Both the position numbers and the translations under genes were made by a program. Source: Sediminivirga luteola (GTDB lineage Bacteria > Actinomycetota > Actinomycetes > Actinomycetales > Brevibacteriaceae). From it: a stretch of DNA of 64,000 nucleotides. Below the pieces are notes generated by a model, which saw only the letters and a list, made by a program, of their open reading frames with translations, did not search any database and had not been told where the DNA came from. The stretch's first letter is position 1, and every line of letters starts with the position of its first letter. Below, piece after piece: positions 8,000 to 16,625 of this stretch. Location: the NCBI RefSeq assembly GCF_014639315.1, contig NZ_BMFY01000010.1, forward strand, positions 95,676 through 159,675, written 5' to 3'.

Positions 8000-9277
8000 T
8001 CAGAGCGCGGCCGGATCGGCGCTGACCTTGCTGCGGCGCATGGTCAGCAGCACGGTGGCGGTACCGCCGAGCAGCAGCGCCAGGCCGGCGCCCAGGCCGG
8101 CGAGCTCGGCACCGGTGCGCGGCAGGCTGCTGCCACCGCCGGAGCCGTTCTCCTCCTCGCCCGAGCCGGGCTGACCCGGGTCGCTCGTGGCGGAAGCGAC
8201 CGTGAAGGAGCCGGTCAGCGGCTCGGCGCCGTTGGCCTCGTCCTCGGCGCCGGTGACCTCGACGTCGTACTGGCCGATGTAGACCTCGGGCTGGGCGGCG
8301 TTGGCGCCGTAGACGCGGTAGACGACCGTGCCGGTCTCATCGGCGACCTCGGTCAACTCGATGCCGGTGACGTTCTCCGGGCCCGCGACGACCTCGAGCG
8401 TGACGACCTCGCCCTCGGCGAAGCCTGTCGCGGTGATGGTGACGCCCTTCTCCTGGTCGACGAAGTCGGCGATGGAGACGGTCTCGGGATCGATCGCCAG
8501 GGCGCGCTCGGCCGGGGCCTCGCTCGGCTGGGTCGGCTCGGTGACCTCGTCGACGACCTCGAAGGTGGTCGAGACCGTGTCGATGACCTCGCCGTTGGCG
8601 AGGACGTCGAGGGAGGCGGTGATGGTCCCGGTCCACCCCTCGGGCAGTTCCGCGATGAAGAGGGTGGTGGCGCCGGTCTCATCCCCGCTGCCGCCGACCC
8701 CTTGGAACAGCTCGGTCAGATCCTCGTCCCCGGAGGTGAAGGAGACAGCGTCTACGGACTGACCCGGCTGCACACCGGAGTAGGTGAGCGCCACGCCGTC
8801 CTCGGCGAGGTCCTCGACGGTGTACTGCGCCCGGTCCACCGAGAGCTCGACCTCGGAGACATCCGAGGCCTCTTCGGGCTGCACGGTGACGAAGGTGCCG
8901 ACGCTGTGCTCGCGGCCCTCGGGGGTGAGGAACACGGCGGTCACGTTCAGGTTGCCGGTGTAGCCCTCGGACAGCTGACCCGTGTAGGTGCGCACATCGC
9001 CGTCGCCGGATTCCGTCAGCTCGACGGCGGTGCCGTCCTCGGTGCTGAACTCAGTGCGCTCGAACGAGTAGCCTTCGGGGATGGTGAGCGTCAGCGTCAG
9101 GCCCTCGGTGGCCAGCGCCTCTGCCGTGATCTCCAGGGTGCTCAGCGAGACGTCCGGCCTCTGCTCCGTGGTCTCACTGGGAGAGGGCTCGGGGGCGGCG
9201 ATCGCGGGGACTGCGACGGCTCCGGCGAAACCCGCGACGGCGATGGCGACGCCGGCGGGGAGAAGCGTTCTCTTCAT
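8000..9277 (-). CDS. LPXTG-anchored surface protein with repeated extracellular modules
   Basis: 425 residues. A Lys-Arg start and hydrophobic core form a signal peptide of about 28 residues ending AIAA. The C-terminus has the sortase signal LPRTG (385-389), a hydrophobic helix and MRRSK, so the protein is predicted to be linked covalently to peptidoglycan. The acidic ectodomain appears to hold three similar beta-type modules of about 110 residues, each opening with a 'V-L/I-S-x-(4-6)-L/F-x-x-E/Q-G-V/L-T' pattern (near 43, 143 and 262). A Ser/Gly/Glu stalk at about 365-384 precedes the anchor. No sortase gene is visible nearby. Function (adhesin or structural) is unknown. Confidence 0.8.
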   Translation of the reverse strand: MKRTLLPAGVAIAVAGFAGAVAVPAIAAPEPSPSETTEQRPDVSLSTLEITAEALATEGLTLTLTIPEGYSFERTEFSTEDGTAVELTESGDGDVRTYTGQLSEGYTGNLNVTAVFLTPEGREHSVGTFVTVQPEEASDVSEVELSVDRAQYTVEDLAEDGVALTYSGVQPGQSVDAVSFTSGDEDLTELFQGVGGSGDETGATTLFIAELPEGWTGTITASLDVLANGEVIDTVSTTFEVVDEVTEPTQPSEAPAERALAIDPETVSIADFVDQEKGVTITATGFAEGEVVTLEVVAGPENVTGIELTEVADETGTVVYRVYGANAAQPEVYIGQYDVEVTGAEDEANGAEPLTGSFTVASATSDPGQPGSGEEENGSGGGSSLPRTGAELAGLGAGLALLLGGTATVLLTMRRSKVSADPAAL

Positions 9278-9553
9278 TCTTCTGTTTTCCTGTCTTCCGG
9301 CAGTGAGGCGCCGGACGCTGAAACAACGGGAGCCTCAGGGGAGAGGCTTTCTCAGCCTACGCCTGAAATGAGCTCCCTGATATTTATGGTCATTTTGTTC
9401 AGGTGGCTTGTCACATCGAGGTTTTCACCGGGAAGGGCTGTTTCGGAGATTCCCGCTGCCGCGCCGGCCGCCCCCGTCACGCTACGCCCGCCGCACCAGG
9501 CCACGCGCGCGCCACCGCCACGCCACGCTCACCGGCCGCGTCAGCCCCCTGGC

Positions 9554-10324
9554 TCACCCGGTCAGAAGGGCCAGGCGCAGGACTCCCGCCGCGGCGATCG
9601 CCAGTGCCCAGCTGACGAAGCTGCCGACCAGGAAGTACTCGGCTTTGTTGCCGTCCTCTTTGTCCGCCTGGATCTCCGGGAACCGGACGATGCCCTTGGC
9701 TGCGATGAGACCCGCCGCAACCGGATAGGCGCCGGCCAAAAGGAGCGCCGCCAGCGTGAGGCGCTCCAGCGGGCCGATCCACCTGCCGCCCTTCAGCTGC
9801 GGGGCACGCAGGACATGGCCCCCGTCCAGCTGCCGGGATCCGCGGTTGCGATCCAGGGCGGCCCTGACCAGCGCGTTCGAACTCATGGTCAGGAAGACCG
9901 CCGCGCCTGCCGTCAGCAGCCAGAACGCGGGCGAGTAGGCCGCAGGGGAGGGAACCTCACCGGATGTCGCTGCCCCAGAGGCTTCGCCCAGCGCGAGGGC
10001 CGCGATCGCGATGAGCCCCGCGGCGGCAGCGGCGAGCACGAGATATCCGGGGGAGGGACCACGGCCGCCGTTCCCGCGTGCCGGTGATGCCGGAACGAGT
10101 GCTTCACGCGGCATGCCCGCGATCCACAGGGCACCGGGCAGAACCGCGCTGAGCGCAGACCACCACGGCAGGCCGCCCAGCATCTGCTCCGGCAGCGCGA
10201 CCGCAGCCGTCAGCACTGCAGCCCAGAGCACGCCGGCCCCGAGGAGCCCCCCGCGCGGGGGCAGCAGCACCCGCAGGACGTCGCCGCCGCCGATGCCCAG
10301 CAGCACCAGGGCCAGGATCTCCAT
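9554..10324 (-). CDS. Membrane protein partnered with SatD
   Basis: 256 residues with about six to seven hydrophobic segments and short Arg-rich loops. Near the C-terminus is a conserved-looking block, KGIVRFPEIQADKEDGNKAE followed by YFLVGSFVSWALA, which resembles membrane partners encoded next to SatD. It starts 39 bp behind satD on the same strand and is probably co-transcribed with it. No transporter or enzyme family is recognised with confidence. It may be the effector or receptor whose expression SatD controls. Confidence 0.65.
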   Translation of the reverse strand: MEILALVLLGIGGGDVLRVLLPPRGGLLGAGVLWAAVLTAAVALPEQMLGGLPWWSALSAVLPGALWIAGMPREALVPASPARGNGGRGPSPGYLVLAAAAAGLIAIAALALGEASGAATSGEVPSPAAYSPAFWLLTAGAAVFLTMSSNALVRAALDRNRGSRQLDGGHVLRAPQLKGGRWIGPLERLTLAALLLAGAYPVAAGLIAAKGIVRFPEIQADKEDGNKAEYFLVGSFVSWALAIAAAGVLRLALLTG

Positions 10325-10363
10325 CGCTCGCTCCCTCCACCACGTCGGCTGGCACGGACGGGT

Positions 10364-10990
10364 TCACGCTTCCGTGAAGAGCGCGGCCCCTTCCAGCAGT
10401 GCCCTCGTCGCCGGGCGCCGCAGCGCCTGTGAGACCGCAGGCTGGGTCACGCCGAGCTCAGCGGCGATATCCGCCTGAGACCGTCCTTCCAGCGCATGGC
10501 GAGCATATCGGCGGGCACGGACATTGAGGCCGGCCAGCAGCTGATCGCGCGCCAGGAGATACGCGTTCACCAGGGCATTCTCTTCCGCATCCGGGCCCGC
10601 GAATCTGGAATGCGCAGACGGCAGCGATGCCTCCTGCGCTTCGAGCGCCTCGATGGCCTCGCGGGCCCGCCACCAGCCGGGACCGTCCTGGACTCTGCCG
10701 GTTCGGCTTGCCACGGGCCGGACCTCACCGCGCCCCAGTCCGAATCGCAGCGCGGCACCTTCGGGAAGCCCGAGCTGGATGTGCAGGGTACCGGCCAGAG
10801 CACGGGGAAGCGTGTCGTACACGGCCTGAAATTCGTCGCCGACGGTAGCGGCGAAGGCTTCGCGCGTAGGCACCGCGACCGCGCCTTCCGCGAGCGCCCG
10901 CTCGATCTGCCGCTGGAGTGCGTCCCGGTCCTCGTAGGAGCGCGAGCGCACCACATCGGCGATCACGGCAATCGGACGAGATGAAGCCAT
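10364..10990 (-). CDS. satD: SatD-family regulator with C-terminal helix-turn-helix
   Basis: 208 residues. The N-terminal block (PIAVIADVVRSRSYEDRDALQR; FAATVGDEFQAVYD; ALRFGLGRGEV) is the SatD family core, which has a nucleotidyl-cyclase-like look. The C-terminus (ALEGRSQADIAAELGVTQPA, then VSQALRR) is a clear DNA-binding HTH. SatD belongs to the sat locus of streptococci, linked there to acid stress; the molecular function is not established. Two matching 17-bp palindromes stand immediately upstream of its start, which suggests autoregulation through the HTH. ATG 10990 is the only good start. Confidence 0.75.
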   Translation of the reverse strand: MASSRPIAVIADVVRSRSYEDRDALQRQIERALAEGAVAVPTREAFAATVGDEFQAVYDTLPRALAGTLHIQLGLPEGAALRFGLGRGEVRPVASRTGRVQDGPGWWRAREAIEALEAQEASLPSAHSRFAGPDAEENALVNAYLLARDQLLAGLNVRARRYARHALEGRSQADIAAELGVTQPAVSQALRRPATRALLEGAALFTEA

Positions 10991-10993
10991 GCC

Positions 10994-11039
10994 ATAAGCA
11001 TAACGCTTATATTGAGCAGTTTATAAGGATTTAGCTTAT
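10994..11039 (-). promoter_or_regulatory. Twin palindromic operator upstream of satD
   Basis: ATAAGC-ATAAC-GCTTAT (10994-11010) and ATAAG-GATTTAG-CTTAT (11023-11039) are 17-bp palindromes of nearly the same sequence, 29 bp centre to centre (close to three helical turns). They lie in an AT-rich island directly before the satD start codon. Confidence 0.65.
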
Positions 11040-11271
11040 GCGGGGTACGCGGCACCCGGCTCAGTCCGGCGCGCCTCGCATCTGGGCGCGCCTCGCATCT
11101 GAACGACCGGTACGACCGGTACGACCGTGCCGCCTCACCGAAGCACAGCCGGCACCGGACCCTCCCGGGCCGGGCAGCCGGGTCGCGAGCGCAGGGGGCG
11201 GCACACGAGGGACGGGACCGGACTTCCTATTCTGGTAGTCAGGTTCCGCGCGCGTCGAGGAGTTGAGTCGG

Positions 11272-12237
11272 ATGCCCCTCATCGGGTTCCACGCATCGCA
11301 CGAGCAGATCGCCCCCTCCCGCCTTCTGGGCGACGTGATCCATGCCGAACAGGCGGGATTCGACGCCGCGATGAGTTCCGACCACTTCATGCCCTGGTCC
11401 ACCCGGCAGGGCCATTCGGGATTCACGCTCTCCTGGCTCGGCGCGGCACTGGCCTCCACCCGGTTCCCCATCGGCTCGGTCATCGCACCCGGCCAGCGGT
11501 ATCACCCAGCCATCGTGGCGCAGGCCACGGCCACGCTCGGCGAGATGTTCCCCGGCCGCTACTGGGCCGCCCTCGGAGCCGGTCAGGCGATGAACGAGCA
11601 CGTCACGGGAGACCCCTGGCCGGACCAGCAGACCCGCCGGCAGCGACTCGTCGAATGCGCGGAGGTCATCCGCCGGCTGCACCGCGGCGAGCGGGTGAAC
11701 CATTCGGGGCTGGTCCGGGTTCACGAGGCACAGCTGTACGACCTGCCCGAGACCCCGGTGCCGCTGTACGCGGCGTGCATCACCCCTGAATCCGCCACCC
11801 TCGCGGCCGGCTGGGCGGAGGGGATGGTGACGCTCAACCAGCCCGGCGGCGCGGAGCGGGATGTGCTCGCCGCGTACCGCGACGCCGGCGGCACCGGGCC
11901 GGCGATGCTGCAGATCCATCTCTCCTGGGCACCCACCGCCCGGCAGGCCGAGGAGATCGCCCATCACCAGTGGCGCGCGAACGTCTTCGGTCCCCCCGCG
12001 GACCAGGATCTTCCCACGCCCGAGCACTTCGACGCCGTCTCCGGGGACGTCCGCCTGGAAACCGTGCGTGAGGCGGTATGGACCTCCTGTGAACCGGACC
12101 GGCTCGCCGAGTGGATCGCTCGGGGCGCGCACGGCTTCGACCGGGTCTTCCTGCATCACGTGGGGCAGGACCAGGGGCCGTGGATCGACATCGCTGGGGA
12201 CCGGATCCTGCCGCTACTGAGGAAGGAGCTGTCCTGA
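11272..12237 (+). CDS. LLM-class flavin-dependent oxidoreductase, TIGR03885-like
   Basis: 321 residues of the luciferase-like monooxygenase TIM barrel (IGFHASHEQIAPSRLLGDVI; SSDHFMPWSTRQGHSG; GSVIAPGQRYHPAIVAQATA; WAALGAGQAMNEHV). It matches the subgroup often called F420-dependent-like, whose members may use FMN instead. ATG 11272 is chosen because GAGGAG at 11257-11262 is correctly spaced from it and would abut the in-frame TTG at 11263. Its TGA overlaps the ATG of the GH13 gene, so the two are translationally coupled. No substrate is known. Confidence 0.85.
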   Translation: MPLIGFHASHEQIAPSRLLGDVIHAEQAGFDAAMSSDHFMPWSTRQGHSGFTLSWLGAALASTRFPIGSVIAPGQRYHPAIVAQATATLGEMFPGRYWAALGAGQAMNEHVTGDPWPDQQTRRQRLVECAEVIRRLHRGERVNHSGLVRVHEAQLYDLPETPVPLYAACITPESATLAAGWAEGMVTLNQPGGAERDVLAAYRDAGGTGPAMLQIHLSWAPTARQAEEIAHHQWRANVFGPPADQDLPTPEHFDAVSGDVRLETVREAVWTSCEPDRLAEWIARGAHGFDRVFLHHVGQDQGPWIDIAGDRILPLLRKELS

Positions 12238-13928
12238 TGCGCGTCGCCGACACCGCAGACCTCTGGTACAAGAACGCGGTCGTGTACTGCCTGGACGTGG
12301 GCACCTATCTGGATTCCGATGGCGACGGAACGGGCGACTTCCACGGTCTGTGCCAGCGGATCGACTATCTGGCCGAGATCGGGGTGACCTGCATCTGGCT
12401 GATGCCGTTCTATCCCTCGCCGAACCGCGACAACGGCTACGACGTCAAGGACCACTACGGCGTCGGCGAGCCCTACGGCGACCACGGCGATGTCGTCGAG
12501 CTCATCCGCCTCGCCCACGACCGCGGCATCCGGGTGATCGTGGACCTGATCATCAACCACACGAGCGATCAGCACCCCTGGTTCCGCAAGGCGCGCGCCT
12601 CCACGGACAACCCCTACCGGGACTACTACGTGTGGCGTTCGGATCCGCCGCCGGACACCTCGGATCAGACGATGTTCCCGGATGCGGAAGACGGCATCTG
12701 GTACTACGACGAGAAGACCGGCGAGTACTACCTGCATCACTTCTTCCATCACCAGCCGGATCTCAACACCGCGAATCCGCAGGTGCGCGACGAGATCGCC
12801 AAGGTGATGGGGTTCTGGCTGCAGCTCGGCGTCGACGGGTTCCGGGTGGACGCGGTGCCGTTCGCCATCAATCAGGCGACCCTGACCGGCAAGGACGCCC
12901 ACGCCTTCGAGGAGCCGCACGACTATCTCCGTTCGCTGCGGGCGTTCCTCCAGCGCCGTTCCTCCACCAGCCGTTCGGCGATCATGCTCGGCGAGGTCAA
13001 TCTGCCGCATGAGGAGCAGGCCACGTTCTTCGGCGGGCGCGAGGGCGATCAGCTGACCATGCAGTTCGACTTCTATACAAATCAGAAGCTGTTCCTGGCG
13101 CTGGCGCGGCAGGAGGCGGCACCGCTGGCCGAGGCGCTGCGTTCCCGTCCGGAGGAGCTGTCTCCGGATGTGCAGTACGCCAATTTCCTGCGCAACCACG
13201 ATGAGCTGACCCTGGATCTGCTACCGGAGGAGGAACGGCGGGAGGTGTTCGACGCCTTCGGTCCCGAGGAAGGGATGCGGCTGTACGGCCGGGGATTGCG
13301 CCGCCGGCTACCGCCCATGCTCGACGGCGACCCGCGCCGTATCGCGATGGCCTACTCGCTGCTGTTCTCGCTGCCCGGCACGCCGGTCCTGCTCTACGGC
13401 GAAGAACTCGGGATGGGGGAGAACCTGGACGTGGAAGGGCGCGGCGCGGTCCGCACGCCGATGCAGTGGTCGCGGGACAAGAACGGCGGCTTCTCCACAG
13501 CCAGGCCCTCGCGCTTGCCCCGGCCGATGGTGGAGGGGCCGTACGGGCCCGAGCACGTCAACGCCGCCGCGGCCCGGCGGGACGAGGAATCCCTGCTGAA
13601 TCACATCACCCGGCTGGCCAAGCGTTACCGGGAGTCACCGGAGATCGGCTGGGGCGCCACCACGATCATCGACGTCCCCGAACCCTCCGTCCTGGCGCAC
13701 GCGGTGACCTGGGAGATCCGCTCCCTGGTGCTGCTGCACAACCTGGCGCCCGAGCCGGTGGTGGTGCCGGTGGAGCTGCCGGACGAGGCCGAGGGCACGG
13801 TCCTCGTCGATCTGCTCCGCGAGGGCAGTCTCCGGCTCGATGCCTCCCGGCGGGTCCAGGTCGAGCTGGACGGGTACGGCTACCGCTGGCTGCGGGTCAA
13901 GCGCGAGAACGACCACCGGCTGGTGTGA
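12237..13928 (+). CDS. GH13 alpha-amylase-family enzyme, trehalose-synthase-like
   Basis: 563 residues with a complete GH13 barrel: the fourth strand GFRVDAVPF carries nucleophile Asp205, MLGEVNLP carries acid/base Glu252, and FLRNHDE carries Asp321 as transition-state stabiliser. The N-terminal YCLDVGTYLDSDGDGTGDF and loop GEELGMGEN resemble trehalose synthase/maltose glucosyltransferase relatives (GH13 subfamily 16 type). A C-terminal beta domain follows from about residue 490. It is cytoplasmic (no signal peptide) and starts one base inside the stop of the LLM gene. It overlaps the convergent small membrane protein by 32 bp. Whether it hydrolyses, isomerises or transfers is undecided. Confidence 0.85.
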   Translation: MRVADTADLWYKNAVVYCLDVGTYLDSDGDGTGDFHGLCQRIDYLAEIGVTCIWLMPFYPSPNRDNGYDVKDHYGVGEPYGDHGDVVELIRLAHDRGIRVIVDLIINHTSDQHPWFRKARASTDNPYRDYYVWRSDPPPDTSDQTMFPDAEDGIWYYDEKTGEYYLHHFFHHQPDLNTANPQVRDEIAKVMGFWLQLGVDGFRVDAVPFAINQATLTGKDAHAFEEPHDYLRSLRAFLQRRSSTSRSAIMLGEVNLPHEEQATFFGGREGDQLTMQFDFYTNQKLFLALARQEAAPLAEALRSRPEELSPDVQYANFLRNHDELTLDLLPEEERREVFDAFGPEEGMRLYGRGLRRRLPPMLDGDPRRIAMAYSLLFSLPGTPVLLYGEELGMGENLDVEGRGAVRTPMQWSRDKNGGFSTARPSRLPRPMVEGPYGPEHVNAAAARRDEESLLNHITRLAKRYRESPEIGWGATTIIDVPEPSVLAHAVTWEIRSLVLLHNLAPEPVVVPVELPDEAEGTVLVDLLREGSLRLDASRRVQVELDGYGYRWLRVKRENDHRLV

Positions 13929-14166
13929 CCCTGCGATAGGCGAGCCAGCCGCCGATGCCCGGCACCAGGCTGAGCACCCAGATGCGGTGGCGCCCGGCAG
14001 CGGCCAGCACGCCGGCGATGACGGTGCCGGTGTAGGCGAGACCGTGTACAGGGCCCAGCACCGAGCTGATGGCCGGTTCGTGCACGGTGACGATGTTCAG
14101 CAGCATGAGCGCCAGGGTGGCCATCTCGGCCACGCCCAGCCATTTCAGTACGACGACCGGGTTCAC
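13897..14166 (-). CDS. Small DUF3817-like membrane protein
   Basis: 89 residues, GTG start at 14166. Three hydrophobic helices (VVLKWLGVAEMATLALMLLN; HGLAYTGTVIAGVLAA; WVLSLVPGIGGWLAYRR) agree with DUF3817-type proteins. GTG overlaps the TGA of the upstream membrane gene (GTGA), which signals coupling. Its 3' end overlaps the convergent GH13 gene. Role unknown. Confidence 0.7.
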   Translation of the reverse strand: MNPVVVLKWLGVAEMATLALMLLNIVTVHEPAISSVLGPVHGLAYTGTVIAGVLAAAGRHRIWVLSLVPGIGGWLAYRRVTPAGGRSRA

Positions 14167-14693
14167 ACGTAGCCGTCCTGCCCCGGCCGGTAGATCATCA
14201 TCACGACCACCACGGCCCAGAGGAGGTTGAAGATTCCGGCGGTCATGGCCAATCGCCGAGTGTCCGGTCCCGCCACGCCGGCGGCGGGCGCGCTGTCCCG
14301 TTCCGCGATGCCGTCTTCGTCCGCCGGTGTGCGGTCCTGTTCCGGGACGCGGTCCTCCAGCGCCTGGAGCACGCGCCTCTGGCCGGGGAGCACCATGCCG
14401 ATCAGCACCACCGCCGCCACCGCGGTCAGTGCCATGGCCACCAGCAGCCACGCCTGGGTGAGGATGCCCATCGACAGTGCCGTGGCGACGCCGAAGACCG
14501 GCACCACGACTCCGATGACGGCGTAGACGCGAGTGATGCGATGCAGGATCCGCGCCCCGGCGAGGGCGCGGGAATCGGAGGGATCGGCGGCGGCACGCCG
14601 TGCTGCCGCCGGGAACATGCTCGCCGTCACGGCCACCGGCCCGATGGCGAGAATCGCGCCCAGCACGTGGACGGAGAGGAGGAAATCGCTCAT
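14163..14693 (-). CDS. Four-helix membrane protein of unknown function
   Basis: 176 residues from ATG 14693 (MSDFLLSVHVLGAILAIGPV). A second ATG three codons upstream (14702) is possible, but GAGG in GTCGAGGATG fits the downstream one better. There are four hydrophobic segments; a hydrophilic Asp/Glu/Pro loop at about residues 110-145 separates helices three and four. The arrangement resembles DUF2269-type integral membrane proteins. It is coupled to the DUF3817-like gene behind it, so the pair may form one complex. Confidence 0.7.
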   Translation of the reverse strand: MSDFLLSVHVLGAILAIGPVAVTASMFPAAARRAAADPSDSRALAGARILHRITRVYAVIGVVVPVFGVATALSMGILTQAWLLVAMALTAVAAVVLIGMVLPGQRRVLQALEDRVPEQDRTPADEDGIAERDSAPAAGVAGPDTRRLAMTAGIFNLLWAVVVVMMIYRPGQDGYV

Positions 14694-14815
14694 GCACCCC
14701 ATCCTCGACGCCGTGTAGAAAAGACGCCAGTGGCCTGAGTGCCACGTATCGCCTGAATATGGCCATCCGCCCCGAAACCCTCGATGTGCCCGGCCACCTG
14801 CGTAGAGTAGCGACC

Positions 14816-15769
14816 ATGCACACCATCGCAGTGCTGGCCCAGCAGGACACCATCGCCTTCGATCTGGCCACGGCGGTCGAGACCTTCAGGCACGCGCGAC
14901 TGCCCGATGGCCGGCCCGCCTACCGCATCCTCGTCTGCGGCGAGGCCCCGGAGGTCGGCGCAGGCGCCTTCGCCCTGCGGCTGGAACACGGACTGGAGGC
15001 GCTGGAACAGGCCGATACCGTCATCGTGCCGGGCCGGAACGATCCCCGGCCGCCGGCGGGTGAGGCCGTACTGGACGCGCTGCGGAACGCGGCCGCGGAG
15101 GGAACCCGCATCGCGTCCATCTGCGTCGGCGCCTTCACTCTCGCGCAGGCCGGACTGCTGAACGGCCTGCGCGCCACGACGCACTGGGCCGCGGCGGAGA
15201 CGCTGGCCCGCATGCACCCCCAGGTCGAGGTGGACGCGGATGTGCTCTATGTGGACTCAGGGCAGATCCTCACCTCCGCCGGGGCCGCGGCCGGCCTCGA
15301 CCTCTGCCTCCATATGATCCGCAAAGACCACGGCACCGCCGTGGCCGCCGATGCGTCCCGGCTCGCAGTGGCGCCGCTGCACCGCAGCGGCGGGCAGGCC
15401 CAGTTCATCCTGCGGAACCGCCCGACCCTGCAGACGGCGAGCCTGGAGCCCGTCCTGCTGTGGATCGAGGAGAACGCGCATCACCGGCTGACGCTGGAAG
15501 ACCTGGCGCAGGCCGCGCACATGAGCGTGCGCACGCTCAACCGCCGGTTCCACGTCGAAACCGGCCAGTCGCCCATGGTGTGGTTGAACGGCGTGCGGAT
15601 CCGCCACGCCCAGGAGTATCTGGAGACCACGCAGCACGGCATCGAGCGGATCGCTCGGCAGACCGGTTTTCCCAGTCCCAGCACTTTCCGCGCGGCGTTC
15701 CACAAAGCGGTCGGCGTGGCCCCGAGCGAGTACCGGCGCACGTTCCGCGGCGCCGCGGCAGCGGGCTAG
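14816..15769 (+). CDS. GlxA-type AraC-family regulator with DJ-1/PfpI domain
   Basis: 317 residues. The N-terminal 180 residues are a DJ-1/PfpI-like (class I glutamine-amidotransferase fold) domain with the nucleophile elbow ASICVGAFTLAQAGLL. The C-terminal 105 residues carry two AraC helix-turn-helix units (LTLEDLAQAAHMSVRTLNRR; GIERIARQTGFPSPSTFRAA). These regulators usually act on nearby catabolic or stress genes. Here it faces the enoyl-CoA hydratase-like gene convergently and is divergent from two membrane proteins. Start ATG 14816 lacks a clear ribosome-binding site. Confidence 0.85.
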   Translation: MHTIAVLAQQDTIAFDLATAVETFRHARLPDGRPAYRILVCGEAPEVGAGAFALRLEHGLEALEQADTVIVPGRNDPRPPAGEAVLDALRNAAAEGTRIASICVGAFTLAQAGLLNGLRATTHWAAAETLARMHPQVEVDADVLYVDSGQILTSAGAAAGLDLCLHMIRKDHGTAVAADASRLAVAPLHRSGGQAQFILRNRPTLQTASLEPVLLWIEENAHHRLTLEDLAQAAHMSVRTLNRRFHVETGQSPMVWLNGVRIRHAQEYLETTQHGIERIARQTGFPSPSTFRAAFHKAVGVAPSEYRRTFRGAAAAG

Positions 15770-15776
15770 CGCGGGT

Positions 15777-16469
15777 TCACATCTCCAGGGTGGTGACGTC
15801 GGCGGCGCCCCGCCCGCGGATCATCTTGGCCTTCATCGCGGTCAGCACCGGGCGGGGCGCACGGGCGATGTCCGCGGCCAGTTCGATTGCCCGTGCGGTG
15901 GCGCCGGTGTCCACCACCTCGGTCAGCAGGCCCAGGCGCAGGGCCTCATCGGCGTCCACCTGCCGCCCGGTCAAGGCCAGTTCCGCCGCGCGAGCCGGTC
16001 CGGCGACTGCCGCCAGCGGGGCGAACACCACCGGATAGCGGAGGCGCTCGGGGTGCGCGAACAGCGTGCGCGGCGTTCCGATGCGCAGATCCGCCATCAC
16101 CGCGAGGTCCGCCGAGCCCGCGTAGGCGGGGCCTTCGAGTGCCGCGATCACGGGAACCGGATGGTGCAGGAGGGCCTGGTGGAGCGCATCGGCGGAGGAC
16201 CAGATGGTGCGCTCGTCCAGCACGCCGAACTCGTGCAGATCGAATCCGGCGCCAAAGAGGTCACCGGCGGCGGTCAGGACCGTGACCCGGCAGCGCTCGT
16301 CGGCGGCACGTTCCGCGAGCGCAGCCGCCAGCCGGGTGCGCAGCTGAGCCGAGAGCGCGTTCTTCTTCGCGGTGCGATCGATCGTCAGGACGGCCACGCC
16401 GTCGCCGATGCGGGACAGATCCACCCGCACCGTGCCGTCGCCGTTCTCGTTGCCGCCGTCATCGCCCAT
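15777..16469 (-). CDS. Enoyl-CoA hydratase/isomerase-family protein
   Basis: 230 residues of the crotonase fold. Visible pieces are the N-terminal VAVLTIDRTAKKNALSAQLR, the oxyanion loop GDLFGAGFDLHEFG, and the second oxyanion segment PVIAALEGPAYAGSADLAVM. At the position where hydratases carry a catalytic Glu (near residue 115) the protein reads EGPAYAGSADLAVMADLRIG, lacking a typical catalytic pair, so hydratase activity is doubtful. At 230 residues it is somewhat shorter than most enoyl-CoA hydratases. It is monocistronic and convergent with the AraC regulator. Confidence 0.75.
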   Translation of the reverse strand: MGDDGGNENGDGTVRVDLSRIGDGVAVLTIDRTAKKNALSAQLRTRLAAALAERAADERCRVTVLTAAGDLFGAGFDLHEFGVLDERTIWSSADALHQALLHHPVPVIAALEGPAYAGSADLAVMADLRIGTPRTLFAHPERLRYPVVFAPLAAVAGPARAAELALTGRQVDADEALRLGLLTEVVDTGATARAIELAADIARAPRPVLTAMKAKMIRGRGAADVTTLEM

Positions 16470-16625
16470 GGCCGTCCCCCTCGCCTCGCACCGGCACCTT
16501 CGCCGGACGTGCTCTCACTGTAAACGGCGACGGGGAGCGAACCGGCACGCGGCGATGCCCAGTCCGCAGAGGCAGCATATTGCGGAACCCTTCCGTCCGC
16601 GCCAAAAGCGCAATAGGCTGCAGCC

